Shown one piece after another: positions 29,983 through 40,115 of a stretch of 64,000 bases of DNA; position 1 is the first letter of the stretch, and every line of letters starts with the position of its first letter. The translations under genes and the position numbers were made by a program. The notes under the pieces were generated by a model. The model saw nothing but the letters and a program-made list of their open reading frames with translations, searched no databases and was not told where the DNA came from. The stretch is from Fidelibacterota bacterium UBA7301 (GTDB lineage: Bacteria > Fidelibacterota > Marinisomatia > Marinisomatales > TCS55), in the NCBI GenBank assembly GCA_002471845.1, contig DKQT01000032.1, forward strand, positions 124,001-188,000, given 5' to 3'.

Positions 29983-31334
29983 TAGATTAGGCCCACCAGT
30001 TTATGGGCAATTCCCACATATGATTTGGGGGATAAGGACAGCAGTGTGTCCTTATCTTGTTTAGATATTTTCAATCCCGAAACAAATTCTGCCAAAGAAG
30101 ATCTATCAATGGATTGTCCCCGGGTTAAAACTTTCAATTGTTCGTAGGCATCCGCTTTTCCGCTTTTCCGCAGGATGGTTTGAACCGCTTCCGCCAGCAC
30201 TTCCCAATGGTTGTCCAATTCATTTTCCATCTGGACTTTGTTGATGGTAATTCGGCTCAAGCCTTTTGCAATATTATTGAGCGCCAGATATGAATGCCCC
30301 AGGGCAACACCCTGATTGCGCAAGGTGGTAGAATCGGTGAGATCGCGCTGCATTCTGGAAACGGGCAGTTTTTCCGCCAGGTGATTCAACAGGGCATTGG
30401 CAATACCCATGTTTCCTTCTGCATTTTCAAACTGAATCGGGTTGATCTTATGGGGCATGGTGGAAGAGCCCACTTCGCCAGCCACCTTCTTTTGCCCTAG
30501 AATTCCGCGACTGATATAGGCCCACATATCCCGGCAGAGATCGTTGAGAATGGAATTTACCCGCACCACCTGATGGTAGCTTTCTGCCGCCGAATCGTGG
30601 GATTCGATCTGGGTAGTGATCAGGTTGGGTTCAAGGCCTAAAGATTTTATGAATTTTGATGCGAACCGTAGCCAGTTAGTTTTGGGATAAGCAGCTACAT
30701 GAGCAGACCATGTCCCTGTGGCTCCGCCGAATTTGCCTAATAATGTGTGAGATTTGATCTGGCTGATTTGGCGATCAAGGCGAGCGCAAAAAACAGCCAA
30801 TTCTTTTCCAAACGTGGTTGGGGTGGCAGGCTGACCGTGGGTCAAAGACAGCATGGCCGCATTCTTGTATTTCTTTGCCAACTTCTTCAATTCCCCGTTC
30901 AAAGACTGCAGAGCAGACAGATACACCTGCTGTAATCCGCCCTGCCACATAAGCGTGTAGGATAAATTGTTTACATCTTCGGACGTGAGCGCAAAATGGA
31001 TCCAAGGATGAAGCGATTTTCTGACCTTACTTTGAATATAATATTCAATCGCTTTTACGTCATGATTGGTGGTGGATTCTATATCCTTGACTTTTTTAGC
31101 TGCGGCGGTGTTGAAGTTTTGATAGATCTTTCGCAGGCGGGTCTGTTCATCTTTAGGAAACGCAGGCAGTTCCTTTATGGTCCTCTCATTGCCCAGAGCA
31201 ATGAGATATTCAAGCTCCACCTGCAGGCGGTACTGCATGAGCGCAAACTCTGAAAAGTGTGTGGAAAGATCCTTTACGCTATTTCCATAACGTCCGTCAA
31301 GCGGTGAAATTGCATTGAGTTGGCTAGACACCAA
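29982..31334 (-). CDS. purB: Adenylosuccinate lyase
   Basis: Acts twice: SAICAR to AICAR, and adenylosuccinate to AMP. 450 residues of the E. coli-like branch, opening with LNAISPLDGRYGNSVKDL (about 6-23). Fumarase-superfamily signature GSSTMPHKINPIQFEN near 290-305 carries the catalytic serine; TTNHDVKAIEYYI and LTHGQPATPTTFGKE are also conserved. Overlaps purE upstream by 11 bases. Confidence 0.96.
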   Translation of the reverse strand: MVSSQLNAISPLDGRYGNSVKDLSTHFSEFALMQYRLQVELEYLIALGNERTIKELPAFPKDEQTRLRKIYQNFNTAAAKKVKDIESTTNHDVKAIEYYIQSKVRKSLHPWIHFALTSEDVNNLSYTLMWQGGLQQVYLSALQSLNGELKKLAKKYKNAAMLSLTHGQPATPTTFGKELAVFCARLDRQISQIKSHTLLGKFGGATGTWSAHVAAYPKTNWLRFASKFIKSLGLEPNLITTQIESHDSAAESYHQVVRVNSILNDLCRDMWAYISRGILGQKKVAGEVGSSTMPHKINPIQFENAEGNMGIANALLNHLAEKLPVSRMQRDLTDSTTLRNQGVALGHSYLALNNIAKGLSRITINKVQMENELDNHWEVLAEAVQTILRKSGKADAYEQLKVLTRGQSIDRSSLAEFVSGLKISKQDKDTLLSLSPKSYVGIAHKLVGLI

Positions 31335-31710
31335 AAATACGCTTTACAGCCAAGGCGCAATTGCCCGGGTCCACTACTGTGAGCACCGGTGTATTGCTGG
31401 GCATTTGCAGGGTGGAATGGATGTTCACCAGCATATCGGCCTTATCCGAAAAAGGGGGGCAGCCCAAGGTGGGGAATTCAGAATTGGCAGCCACAAACCC
31501 AGACAGGGCGTTGGACCGGCCGGCAATGGTGATATAAACAATATCTTTATTTTCTTTATTTGCATTCAGGATTTCCAAAACCTTCAGCGGTTCTTTATGG
31601 GCCGATGCTGCATGCTGTTCCCATACAATTCCGTATTCATCCAGTTTGTCGGTTATCTTTTTTGCGTGGGGTTCGTCCGATGTTGAACCCATGATAATTA
31701 CTGTTTTCAT
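31324..31710 (-). CDS. purE: PurE, probably class II AIR carboxylase
   Basis: Converts AIR to CAIR. 128 residues, shorter than typical class I PurE (about 160). MGSTSDEPHAKKI (8-20) and SAHKEPLKVL hold the substrate loop. AGRSNALSGFVAANS (about 63-77) and LGCPP take the place of the class I AGGAAHLPGM segment; AGRSN is the hallmark of class II enzymes, which use CO2 directly and need no PurK. No purK is in the operon, in agreement. The start overlaps purC by 4 bases. Confidence 0.88.
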   Translation of the reverse strand: MKTVIIMGSTSDEPHAKKITDKLDEYGIVWEQHAASAHKEPLKVLEILNANKENKDIVYITIAGRSNALSGFVAANSEFPTLGCPPFSDKADMLVNIHSTLQMPSNTPVLTVVDPGNCALAVKRIFGV

Positions 31711-32693
31711 AATTCATCCTTTAAATTTTCATTAATTCTCTCTTGCACGGGCTTGCCTGCATCTGGAAAAGGGAACGCTCCGCCTGTAATTGTTTCGTAC
31801 AAATAGATGTACCGACTAGATAATTCTACCACCAGTTCATTCGGCGCTTCCGGCAGTGTTTCGTCATTGTATGGATCACAATTGTCTACAAACCATAGCC
31901 GCAAGAACTCCTTATCAATATTCTGAGGTTCCTGTCCTGCGGCTATGCGTTCATTATAGGTTTCAGCGATCCAGTAACGGCTTGAATCGGGGGTATGGAT
32001 CTCATCAATAAGCACAATGTTGCCTTCCTTATCTCGACCCATTTCATATTTGGTGTCTACCAAAATCATACCATTTTCCGCCGCTTTCTTTTGTCCGAAT
32101 GCAAAAAGTTCTAATGCCTTCTGACTACAATAATCCCAGTCTTCCTGTGTCATCCATCCTTCACTGACAATTTCCAGCGGTGCGATGGGGCGGTCGTGGT
32201 GTTCTTCCTTGGTGGTGGGGGTGAGCATATTGGCATCCAGCTTTTGATTTTTCTTGAGCCCTTCCGGCAGGATGTTGCCGCAGTATTCCCGGTCGCCGTT
32301 GTTGTAGACGGTCCACAGAGCTGTACTGGTACTGCCGGTAATATATCCGCGGACCACGAATTCGATGGGAAAAACATCGCATTTCTTTGCCAGTGTCACA
32401 TTCGGGTCTGGGACATCAATTACCTGATTGTGGATAATGTGTTTCGTCTGTTCAAACCACCAGGCGCTGGTGAGATTTAATACCTGTCCTTTGAAGGGGA
32501 TCGATGCCAGCACTCGATCAAAGGCACTTTGGCGATCTGTGGTGATTAAAGCAACCTTATCCCCAAGATCGTATTGATCACGGACCTTGCCGGTTCGCTT
32601 GGATCCGCCATCCAGAGATGTTTCGGTTAGTGTATTATTTAATTCCGCCTTGATGCGGCCTTTATAATGTTCAGTTGATTCGATAGCATTCAT
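31707..32693 (-). CDS. purC: SAICAR synthetase (long form)
   Basis: Condenses CAIR with aspartate using ATP. At 328 residues it is the long type resembling fungal and plant enzymes rather than the about 240-residue E. coli form. Conserved pieces: KRTGKVRDQYDLGDKVALITTDRQSAFD (about 29-56, split by families), VVRGYITGSTSTALW (about 113-127), LTPTTKEEHHDRPI, and LVDTKYEMGRDKEGNIVLIDEIHTPDSSRYW (catalytic region). Its start lies 23 bases inside purQ, a strong overlap for coupling. Confidence 0.96.
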   Translation of the reverse strand: MNAIESTEHYKGRIKAELNNTLTETSLDGGSKRTGKVRDQYDLGDKVALITTDRQSAFDRVLASIPFKGQVLNLTSAWWFEQTKHIIHNQVIDVPDPNVTLAKKCDVFPIEFVVRGYITGSTSTALWTVYNNGDREYCGNILPEGLKKNQKLDANMLTPTTKEEHHDRPIAPLEIVSEGWMTQEDWDYCSQKALELFAFGQKKAAENGMILVDTKYEMGRDKEGNIVLIDEIHTPDSSRYWIAETYNERIAAGQEPQNIDKEFLRLWFVDNCDPYNDETLPEAPNELVVELSSRYIYLYETITGGAFPFPDAGKPVQERINENLKDEL

Positions 32694-33927
32694 GAGATAG
32701 TGGGTTGTATAGTATGTGCGTGTTCAATATGTCTTTCAAAACAGCTTTAAAATTACCGCCATTTACGGACACATTCCATATGACGCCGCGCTTCAATTTG
32801 GTCAGTTCATGTATTTCGAACCGCTCCGTGAGGGATTCAAATTTTGCACGCCCGCGCATATCTTCTTTCTGGCACACCAAAAATGACGCCGTATTTTCAC
32901 CGGCCATGGTTTGGTTGATGAATTCTTTGTTTGAATTATAGAGTTCTCCTGTGGCATCTATGCGCTTTAGAGTTTCATCCCGGTCTCCGCTGGTTGATAT
33001 TTCCCAATGGGTTTGGCGGGTAATGGTTACATCGTGCCCCAGATGATTCAGCGCATTATGAACCGACGCCGCTTCATTGTCCGTAATAATCATATCAATG
33101 ATCCATTCTGTTGCATCCGAGTCCGGTGTATGTTCCTGCACTTCGTAATGGGGGCGGTCATAAGATAGTTCATGATTCGTGACGGGGTTTTCCAATTCAA
33201 TAAATTCTTTCATAGAAGAAAATACAGCATCTCCATTTTCTGTTCGTTCGGGATGGGGCATCATGGCCATGACGTTTCCCGTCGGGTTGCACACCGCCGC
33301 CAGATTATGCATGGATCCATTGGGATTGGTGGGGAATTCATCTACCACGTCACCATCATTATTGCAGTAGCGGTAAACGGTCTGGTCATTGGCTATCATT
33401 TTTTTCAATAATGCATCAGGAATAATAAACCGCCCTTCGCCATGGGCCAGGGGAATGGTGATGAAGTCTCCGCTGTTCAGGTGTCTGGTGAATGCACAGC
33501 GTTCCGGCGAGACAGACATTTTCAGGTTGGCCCAGGTATTGTAATAGCCAACGCCCACCACATGGCCGCCTTTTACTCGCTTGTTATCGGTGAGCGCCAC
33601 ACCGACACGGTAATTCTCCAACCCAGGGACGAGCCCGCTCTCAACCAGAATCTGTGCCCCGTTGCAAATACCCAGGACGGGCTTTCCTGCAGCTGCTTCT
33701 ATTTTGACCTGGTTCATGATGGGGTCGAGAGCTGCAATAACGCCGGCCCGAGATCGGTCTTCATAGGCGAATCCACCCACTATTATATAGCCGTCAAAGG
33801 CGGACAACGTTTCAGCCGGTTCGTTCCATAAAAATTCTACAGGGTTCAGCCCCACACGGCGGCAGGCCATAAGTGTTTCCCGTTCCGTGTTAGAACCGGG
33901 AAATTGTATAATAGCAATGTGAATCAC
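32671..33927 (-). CDS. purQ: FGAM synthase glutaminase PurQ fused to tandem PurS-like domains
   Basis: Residues 1 to about 245 are a class I glutamine amidotransferase of the PurQ type: IQFPGSNTERE (7-17), GGFAYEDRSRAG (51-62), nucleophile Cys88 in LGICNGAQIL and the His225/Glu227 pair in MMPHPERTE. It feeds ammonia to PurL. The remaining about 170 residues are not normal PurQ. Residues about 272-340 (VHNALNHLGHDVTITRQTHW) and about 345-412 (LTKLKRGVIWNVSV, LKDILNTHILYNPLS) each resemble PurS, the small bridging subunit. No separate purS exists in the operon. PurQ is certain; the PurS reading is inferred from pattern and context. Confidence 0.88.
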   Translation of the reverse strand: MIHIAIIQFPGSNTERETLMACRRVGLNPVEFLWNEPAETLSAFDGYIIVGGFAYEDRSRAGVIAALDPIMNQVKIEAAAGKPVLGICNGAQILVESGLVPGLENYRVGVALTDNKRVKGGHVVGVGYYNTWANLKMSVSPERCAFTRHLNSGDFITIPLAHGEGRFIIPDALLKKMIANDQTVYRYCNNDGDVVDEFPTNPNGSMHNLAAVCNPTGNVMAMMPHPERTENGDAVFSSMKEFIELENPVTNHELSYDRPHYEVQEHTPDSDATEWIIDMIITDNEAASVHNALNHLGHDVTITRQTHWEISTSGDRDETLKRIDATGELYNSNKEFINQTMAGENTASFLVCQKEDMRGRAKFESLTERFEIHELTKLKRGVIWNVSVNGGNFKAVLKDILNTHILYNPLSHECYRIN

Positions 33928-35330
33928 TAGTTAGCTGTTTTTTGCAGAATCCACTGGGTCATAAGCTTCATTGCTTCTTCATTGAATGTTTCTTCGATAA
34001 TTCCGTATTCACCAATTGCTCCTGTTTCACAGATCTGGAATAAATGGTTCAGGTTTTTCAGTTCATGAATTTCATGATCTGTGTTTCCGCCACGCTCCAA
34101 AGCTGCTTTTATTTCTGACAAATTTTCTTTTGGCGGCACCTGCAGGTCCTTTTCACCATTGACTACCAGCACAGGAACTTTTACTTTCTCTAATATGGGC
34201 CGAGGATCAAGTGTAAGAAAAGTTCGCATCCAAGGGGACAACAAAGTTTTTAATGATGTTTCAAATGTTTTAGGATTATAACCAATAATTTGTTGATCTT
34301 GCTCTGATAGGCTACCGTATGCTTTAGATACCTCCAATAATTTTTTTAAGGCTTCATCATCATTTTTAATATCAACTACAATTTGCAACATGGCTAATTG
34401 GGTCTTTTTGTATGCTTCCAATCCTTCGGGTGAAATTTTGGTCTGTTTTAAAATAAGCTGGCCCTGTAGCTTTAAAATTTCCTTTCCTGTTAATCCTGTG
34501 CCTGCCATGAGTATAATAAAATCCACATCTTTAGATTGGTTAGCAACTATGGGTGCAATAAGCCCACCTTCACTGTGCCCCGCTAGTCCAATGGTAGAAA
34601 AATCAAAGTTTGATTTTAGATATGCAATAGCAGCAGCAGCGTCATTGGCAAAATCATAACTGGTGGCGGTAGCAAAGCCGCCCTCCGAATCACCCACACC
34701 TCGGTCATCATATCTTAATACGGCAATTCCATTCCGGGTAAAATGATTTGATAAAACCAAAAACGGTTTGTGTCCCATGAGTTCCTCATCTCTGTTTTGT
34801 GGACCTGAACCGGAAATCAATACAACTACAGGAAACGGCCCGTCACCCTCTGGTGTGGTGAGCGTACCCGCGAGCTTGATATTGGCCTTTGAATTTTTAA
34901 ATACGACATCTTCAACATTATAAGGGAAATCTTTTGGTTCTTGGGGACGCTTCAAGGGTGCAATATTCAGTGGAAAAGATTTTCCACCTTGTGTCCAATT
35001 ACCTTCGTATTGATCTGGCCCTGTTTGTATTCCTTCGTATTTTCCGCCGATTGAGGACACGTCAAAAACAATATTTGTGTCTGTTATCGTAACCTTTTCT
35101 ACAGCTATACCATAAGCACCTTGGGCTGGACTATCCATACTTCCTAACAAATTTCCATCTGGATTTTGATATACATTTAGTACTAATGGAAGTTTGGCAC
35201 CCATCACTTCCAACGTGCCGGATAATTTTTTAATCAAAACAGCATTATCTGGAATTTCAGCTACTTTGGGTTTACTGCAGCTTGTAAAAGTGAACCCAAT
35301 GATTAATAAAATTGAAAAGACTTTTTTCAT
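33927..35330 (-). CDS. Alpha/beta hydrolase lipoprotein inside the purine operon
   Basis: A 467-residue lipoprotein: signal peptide with lipobox FTSC (Cys18), a beta-rich domain to about residue 140 (LPLVLNVYQNPDGNLLGSMDSPAQG is its core), then an alpha/beta hydrolase with ISGSGPQNRDE as oxyanion loop, RYDDRGVGDS and the nucleophile elbow GHSEGG (about 250-255), a late Asp in VVNGEKDLQVPP and His in LNLNHLFQ-type end NHLFQ. It probably is an exported esterase or peptidase. It overlaps purM by 4 bases and purQ by 1 base, so it is transcribed with them although it has no visible purine role. Confidence 0.85.
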   Translation of the reverse strand: MKKVFSILLIIGFTFTSCSKPKVAEIPDNAVLIKKLSGTLEVMGAKLPLVLNVYQNPDGNLLGSMDSPAQGAYGIAVEKVTITDTNIVFDVSSIGGKYEGIQTGPDQYEGNWTQGGKSFPLNIAPLKRPQEPKDFPYNVEDVVFKNSKANIKLAGTLTTPEGDGPFPVVVLISGSGPQNRDEELMGHKPFLVLSNHFTRNGIAVLRYDDRGVGDSEGGFATATSYDFANDAAAAIAYLKSNFDFSTIGLAGHSEGGLIAPIVANQSKDVDFIILMAGTGLTGKEILKLQGQLILKQTKISPEGLEAYKKTQLAMLQIVVDIKNDDEALKKLLEVSKAYGSLSEQDQQIIGYNPKTFETSLKTLLSPWMRTFLTLDPRPILEKVKVPVLVVNGEKDLQVPPKENLSEIKAALERGGNTDHEIHELKNLNHLFQICETGAIGEYGIIEETFNEEAMKLMTQWILQKTAN

Positions 35331-36364
35331 GTAAGTGTCACTTTTTTATTACCATGAAAAACGGAACCAATCTCACAAACGTCCGTCAAATCCTTTAGCA
35401 CATCTTTAACAATACCCACTTTCGCATCATCCACAATAAAGACCATCCCAATTCCCATATTGAATGCACGGTACATTTCGTCTTCATCCACATCGCCGAT
35501 GGATTGCATCACATTAAAAACAGGCAGGCTAGGCCAAGACCCTTTTTGAATTTCCACTCCGCACCCATCGGGCAAAATCCGCGGAATATTTTCCACCAAA
35601 CCGCCGCCGGTAATATGGGCAACCCCTTTAATATCAACCCTTGCATCCAGCGCTGAAAACACGTGATTCGTATAATTAATATGCGGTTCCAACAAGGTGA
35701 GTCCCACAGATTTTTCCAATTCGGGAATTGTATCGTTTACATTGTATCCGCCAATTTCAAAAAAGAGCTTTCGGGCAAAGGAATATCCATTGGTATGCAG
35801 CCCATTGGATGGCAATCCCAGCACCACATGGCCGGGCTGGATGTTTTCTCCTGTAATAATGTTATCTTTTTCAACCACGCCAGTAATAACGCCCACCAGG
35901 TCGTGCTCGCCGGGCAGATAGGTGTCGGGCATTTCTGCCGTTTCGCCCCCCACCAATGAAACACCGGTGTCTTTGCATGCTTTTACCATCCCGGAAACAA
36001 TTATTTCTATAACAGCCGGATCCAGCCGGTCGTTTGCAATATAATCCAGAAAAGTCAGCGGCCGGGCACCCATGACCAAAATATCATTGGCGCAGGCACT
36101 CAATAGGTCAATGCCGATGGTGTCAAATTTACCCAACTTCCTGGCAATAATGGTTTTTGTCCCCACACCGTCAATGCTTTGGACCATGACGGGATTTTTA
36201 TATTTTTCTAAAATAGGTTTAAGGTCATAAAGGGAACCGAAACTGCCCAGGCCCGTGAGCACATTGGGTGTGAAGGTGGACTTTACGCCACCCCTGATGC
36301 GTTCCACCGCTTCATTGCCGGCATCGATATCAACACCGGCTGATTTGTAATCCAACTTACTCAT
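35327..36364 (-). CDS. purM: Phosphoribosylformylglycinamidine cyclo-ligase (AIR synthetase)
   Basis: ATP-dependent closure of FGAM to AIR, 345 residues as usual. Features: DYKSAGVDIDAGNEAVERI at the N-terminus, SIDGVGTKTIIARK (about 63-76), LSACANDILVMGARPLTFLDYIA (ATP site), VGGETAEMPDTY and AHITGGGLVENIPRILP. Overlaps purL by 4 bases and the lipoprotein hydrolase by 4 bases. Confidence 0.97.
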   Translation of the reverse strand: MSKLDYKSAGVDIDAGNEAVERIRGGVKSTFTPNVLTGLGSFGSLYDLKPILEKYKNPVMVQSIDGVGTKTIIARKLGKFDTIGIDLLSACANDILVMGARPLTFLDYIANDRLDPAVIEIIVSGMVKACKDTGVSLVGGETAEMPDTYLPGEHDLVGVITGVVEKDNIITGENIQPGHVVLGLPSNGLHTNGYSFARKLFFEIGGYNVNDTIPELEKSVGLTLLEPHINYTNHVFSALDARVDIKGVAHITGGGLVENIPRILPDGCGVEIQKGSWPSLPVFNVMQSIGDVDEDEMYRAFNMGIGMVFIVDDAKVGIVKDVLKDLTDVCEIGSVFHGNKKVTLT

Positions 36365-38693
36365 AGTTTATCTCGCAATCCGTTTGTCCAGGCTTCCCTT
36401 GCATTTAGAACCGGAAGATCAAGCGCTTCATTGATATTGATTGATTCCCCGCTGGTAGTCCCTATCTCAAAAACATCCAAACCGTGGGTTGAAAAACAAG
36501 TTTGGACTTTTTCAACATTTTCCCGAGATATTTCTGCCACGAAACCGCCTGTTTCTGAAAAAAGAATTTTGGCAGGGGAAAGATCACTTTCAATGTTCAC
36601 TTTACACCCGATGCTTTTTCCGAAAGTCATTTCCGCCAGAGCCGATGCAATGCCTCCATCACCAATATCGTGGCAGGATAAAACCAAGCCACCATCAATA
36701 CAATCTGTCAGGGCAAAGACTTGGTTTTTAACTTCTTTCAAATTGGGTTTTGGCACGTTGGCACCTAGCTCATCAAAAAGAGTATAATAAACCGAGCCGC
36801 CCAATTCATCTTTCCGTTCGCCAACCATTATAATAACAGAGTCCGAATTTTGAAAATGCATAGACACAGTTTTGTTCACATCTTTCAACCTACCCAAACA
36901 ACTCACGATAGGACTGGGTGGAATGGCGCCATTTTTTGATTCGTTATAAAAACTTACATTCCCGGCGATGATGGGCGTGGCATCATTGGGATTATCTTTC
37001 AGTGTAATTGTATGACAAGCATCGGCAATACCCCGAACGCTTTCCACAAACTCCCACATTTGATGGGGCTTTTCCGGGTTGCCGAAACAGAGGCAGTCCG
37101 ATAGCGCGTGGGGTGTGGCGCCCACAGCAGCAACATTCCGCATGGCTTCCACCACCGCATTCACGCCGCCCCAATATGGATTAATAAGTCCGTATCGTGG
37201 ATTATGATCTGTAGAAAGTGCAATTCCCACATTACGGATTTCTTCCGGATAATTTTCTGAATTGAATGGTGCCATGACACCGGCATCACCCAAGCCTGTT
37301 TCAGTATGAATCCGTCCTTGGACCTGTTTATCATAGGACTCAAAAACAGGCTTGCGACTAGCCATGTTTTCATGGGATAAAATATTGAGTAGCGTTTGAT
37401 TATAATCAGGAGATTCAGGGATATTCGGTTCTGTAAAAGTATTTTCACGGGCTTCATAAGGTCGGTCGTATAAAAATCCTTCCGTTACTTCTTTCGCTTT
37501 TGCATTCACAATTTCTTCATTACCGTTGTGAACAATATACTGGCCGTCGCCACGGATCTTTCCGATAACTGATGCCCTGGCACCTTCACTCACCCCGGGA
37601 AGGTCGAATAACTTATTATAATGGTCTACGATGAGTGGGGTGACATCCGGTGGAGAAACCCACATAAACCGTTCTTGGGTTTCGCTACAGAGATAGACAG
37701 ACGGATGCAAGTTATCCATGCCGATGTGAACTTTGTCCATCCAAACTTCAGAGCCATAGCCGGACGTTTCCGCCAATTCCACGCTGGCGCAAGCCACACC
37801 CCCGGCGCCGAGGTCCTTGAAACCGATATTGTTAATCAACCCTTTTTCATTTAGGATATCAAACAGGGCATAGGACGATTTCAGCAAGTGCCGCTCTAAA
37901 AATGCATTGGGCTCCTGAACCGCTCCCTTGTTTTGTTCTTTCTTTTCTTCTTCCAGCTCCAATGAAGCAAAACTAGCACCACCAAATCCGCTGTTGTCGG
38001 TGGGCTTGCCAATCAGAATCAGATCATACCCATCAGCGTCTTTCGGCGCATAGGAATGAATAATGTGGTCTTCCCGGACAATGCCTAGGGTCACCAACGT
38101 GACCAGACAATTTTCGTTGTATCCTTCGTGATAATAAATATCCCCGCCGATGTTGGGAATGCCTAGCGGATTGCCGTAACCGGCAATACCTGCCACCACG
38201 CCGTCGTGGATCCATTTGGTTTTATTATTTTTAATATCCCCGAACCGAAAGGAGTCGGTACAGGCGATCACTTCAGCGCCCATGCACATGACGTCCCGGA
38301 CGTTACCACCCACGCCAGTAGCTGCCCCTTCATAGGGCACGATCTGGGATGGATGATTATGGGATTCATGGCTCATGACCACACACCAGCGGTGGCCGCT
38401 ATTGTCGGTGGCAATAGCCACCACACCCGCATCTTCTTTGGCGCCGAGAACCACATCTGGGCCTTCGGTGGTAAACTGCTTTAAATGGGTTCGGCTGCTT
38501 TTATAGGCGCAGTGTTCAGAGCCTTGGATGGAAAATAAAATAAGTTCCGCCAGAGACGGGGCCCGGCCCAGCATATCATTTTGAATTTTAAGGGTTTCTT
38601 CAGCGGTAAGGGGAACGTTTAGCTCAACCAGCTTTGTTTTGATCTCTTGATCAGATAGGCCGGTGAAATCCACAAGTTCCTGTGTGAAGGACA

Positions 38694-38694
<1 letters not shown>
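36361..38694 (-). CDS. purL: Phosphoribosylformylglycinamidine synthase subunit PurL
   Basis: Catalytic subunit making FGAM from FGAR, ATP and ammonia. At 777 residues it is the small PurL type that needs separate PurQ and PurS, unlike the 1300-residue single-chain enzyme. Seen: EHCAYKSSRTHLK (about 60-72), SHESHNHPSQIVPYEGAATGVGGNVRDV (catalytic His region), a second AIRS-like half with TDHNPRYGLINPYWGG and CLCFGNPEKP, and LVLSCHDIGDGGIASALAEM. One-base overlap with purA upstream. Confidence 0.97.
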
Positions 38695-39986
<1,292 letters not shown>

Positions 39987-40115
39987 TTAAAGGGGATTGC
40001 TGGCTGGCCTTTGGTATGTGGAAAAAAGCATAAATTACATAATTTAGGCCAGCAAGATTACGCTGAATTCACAGTAGGGTGAAAGCGGCAATTTGCCTAA
40101 AGAAGAATTTTTTTA

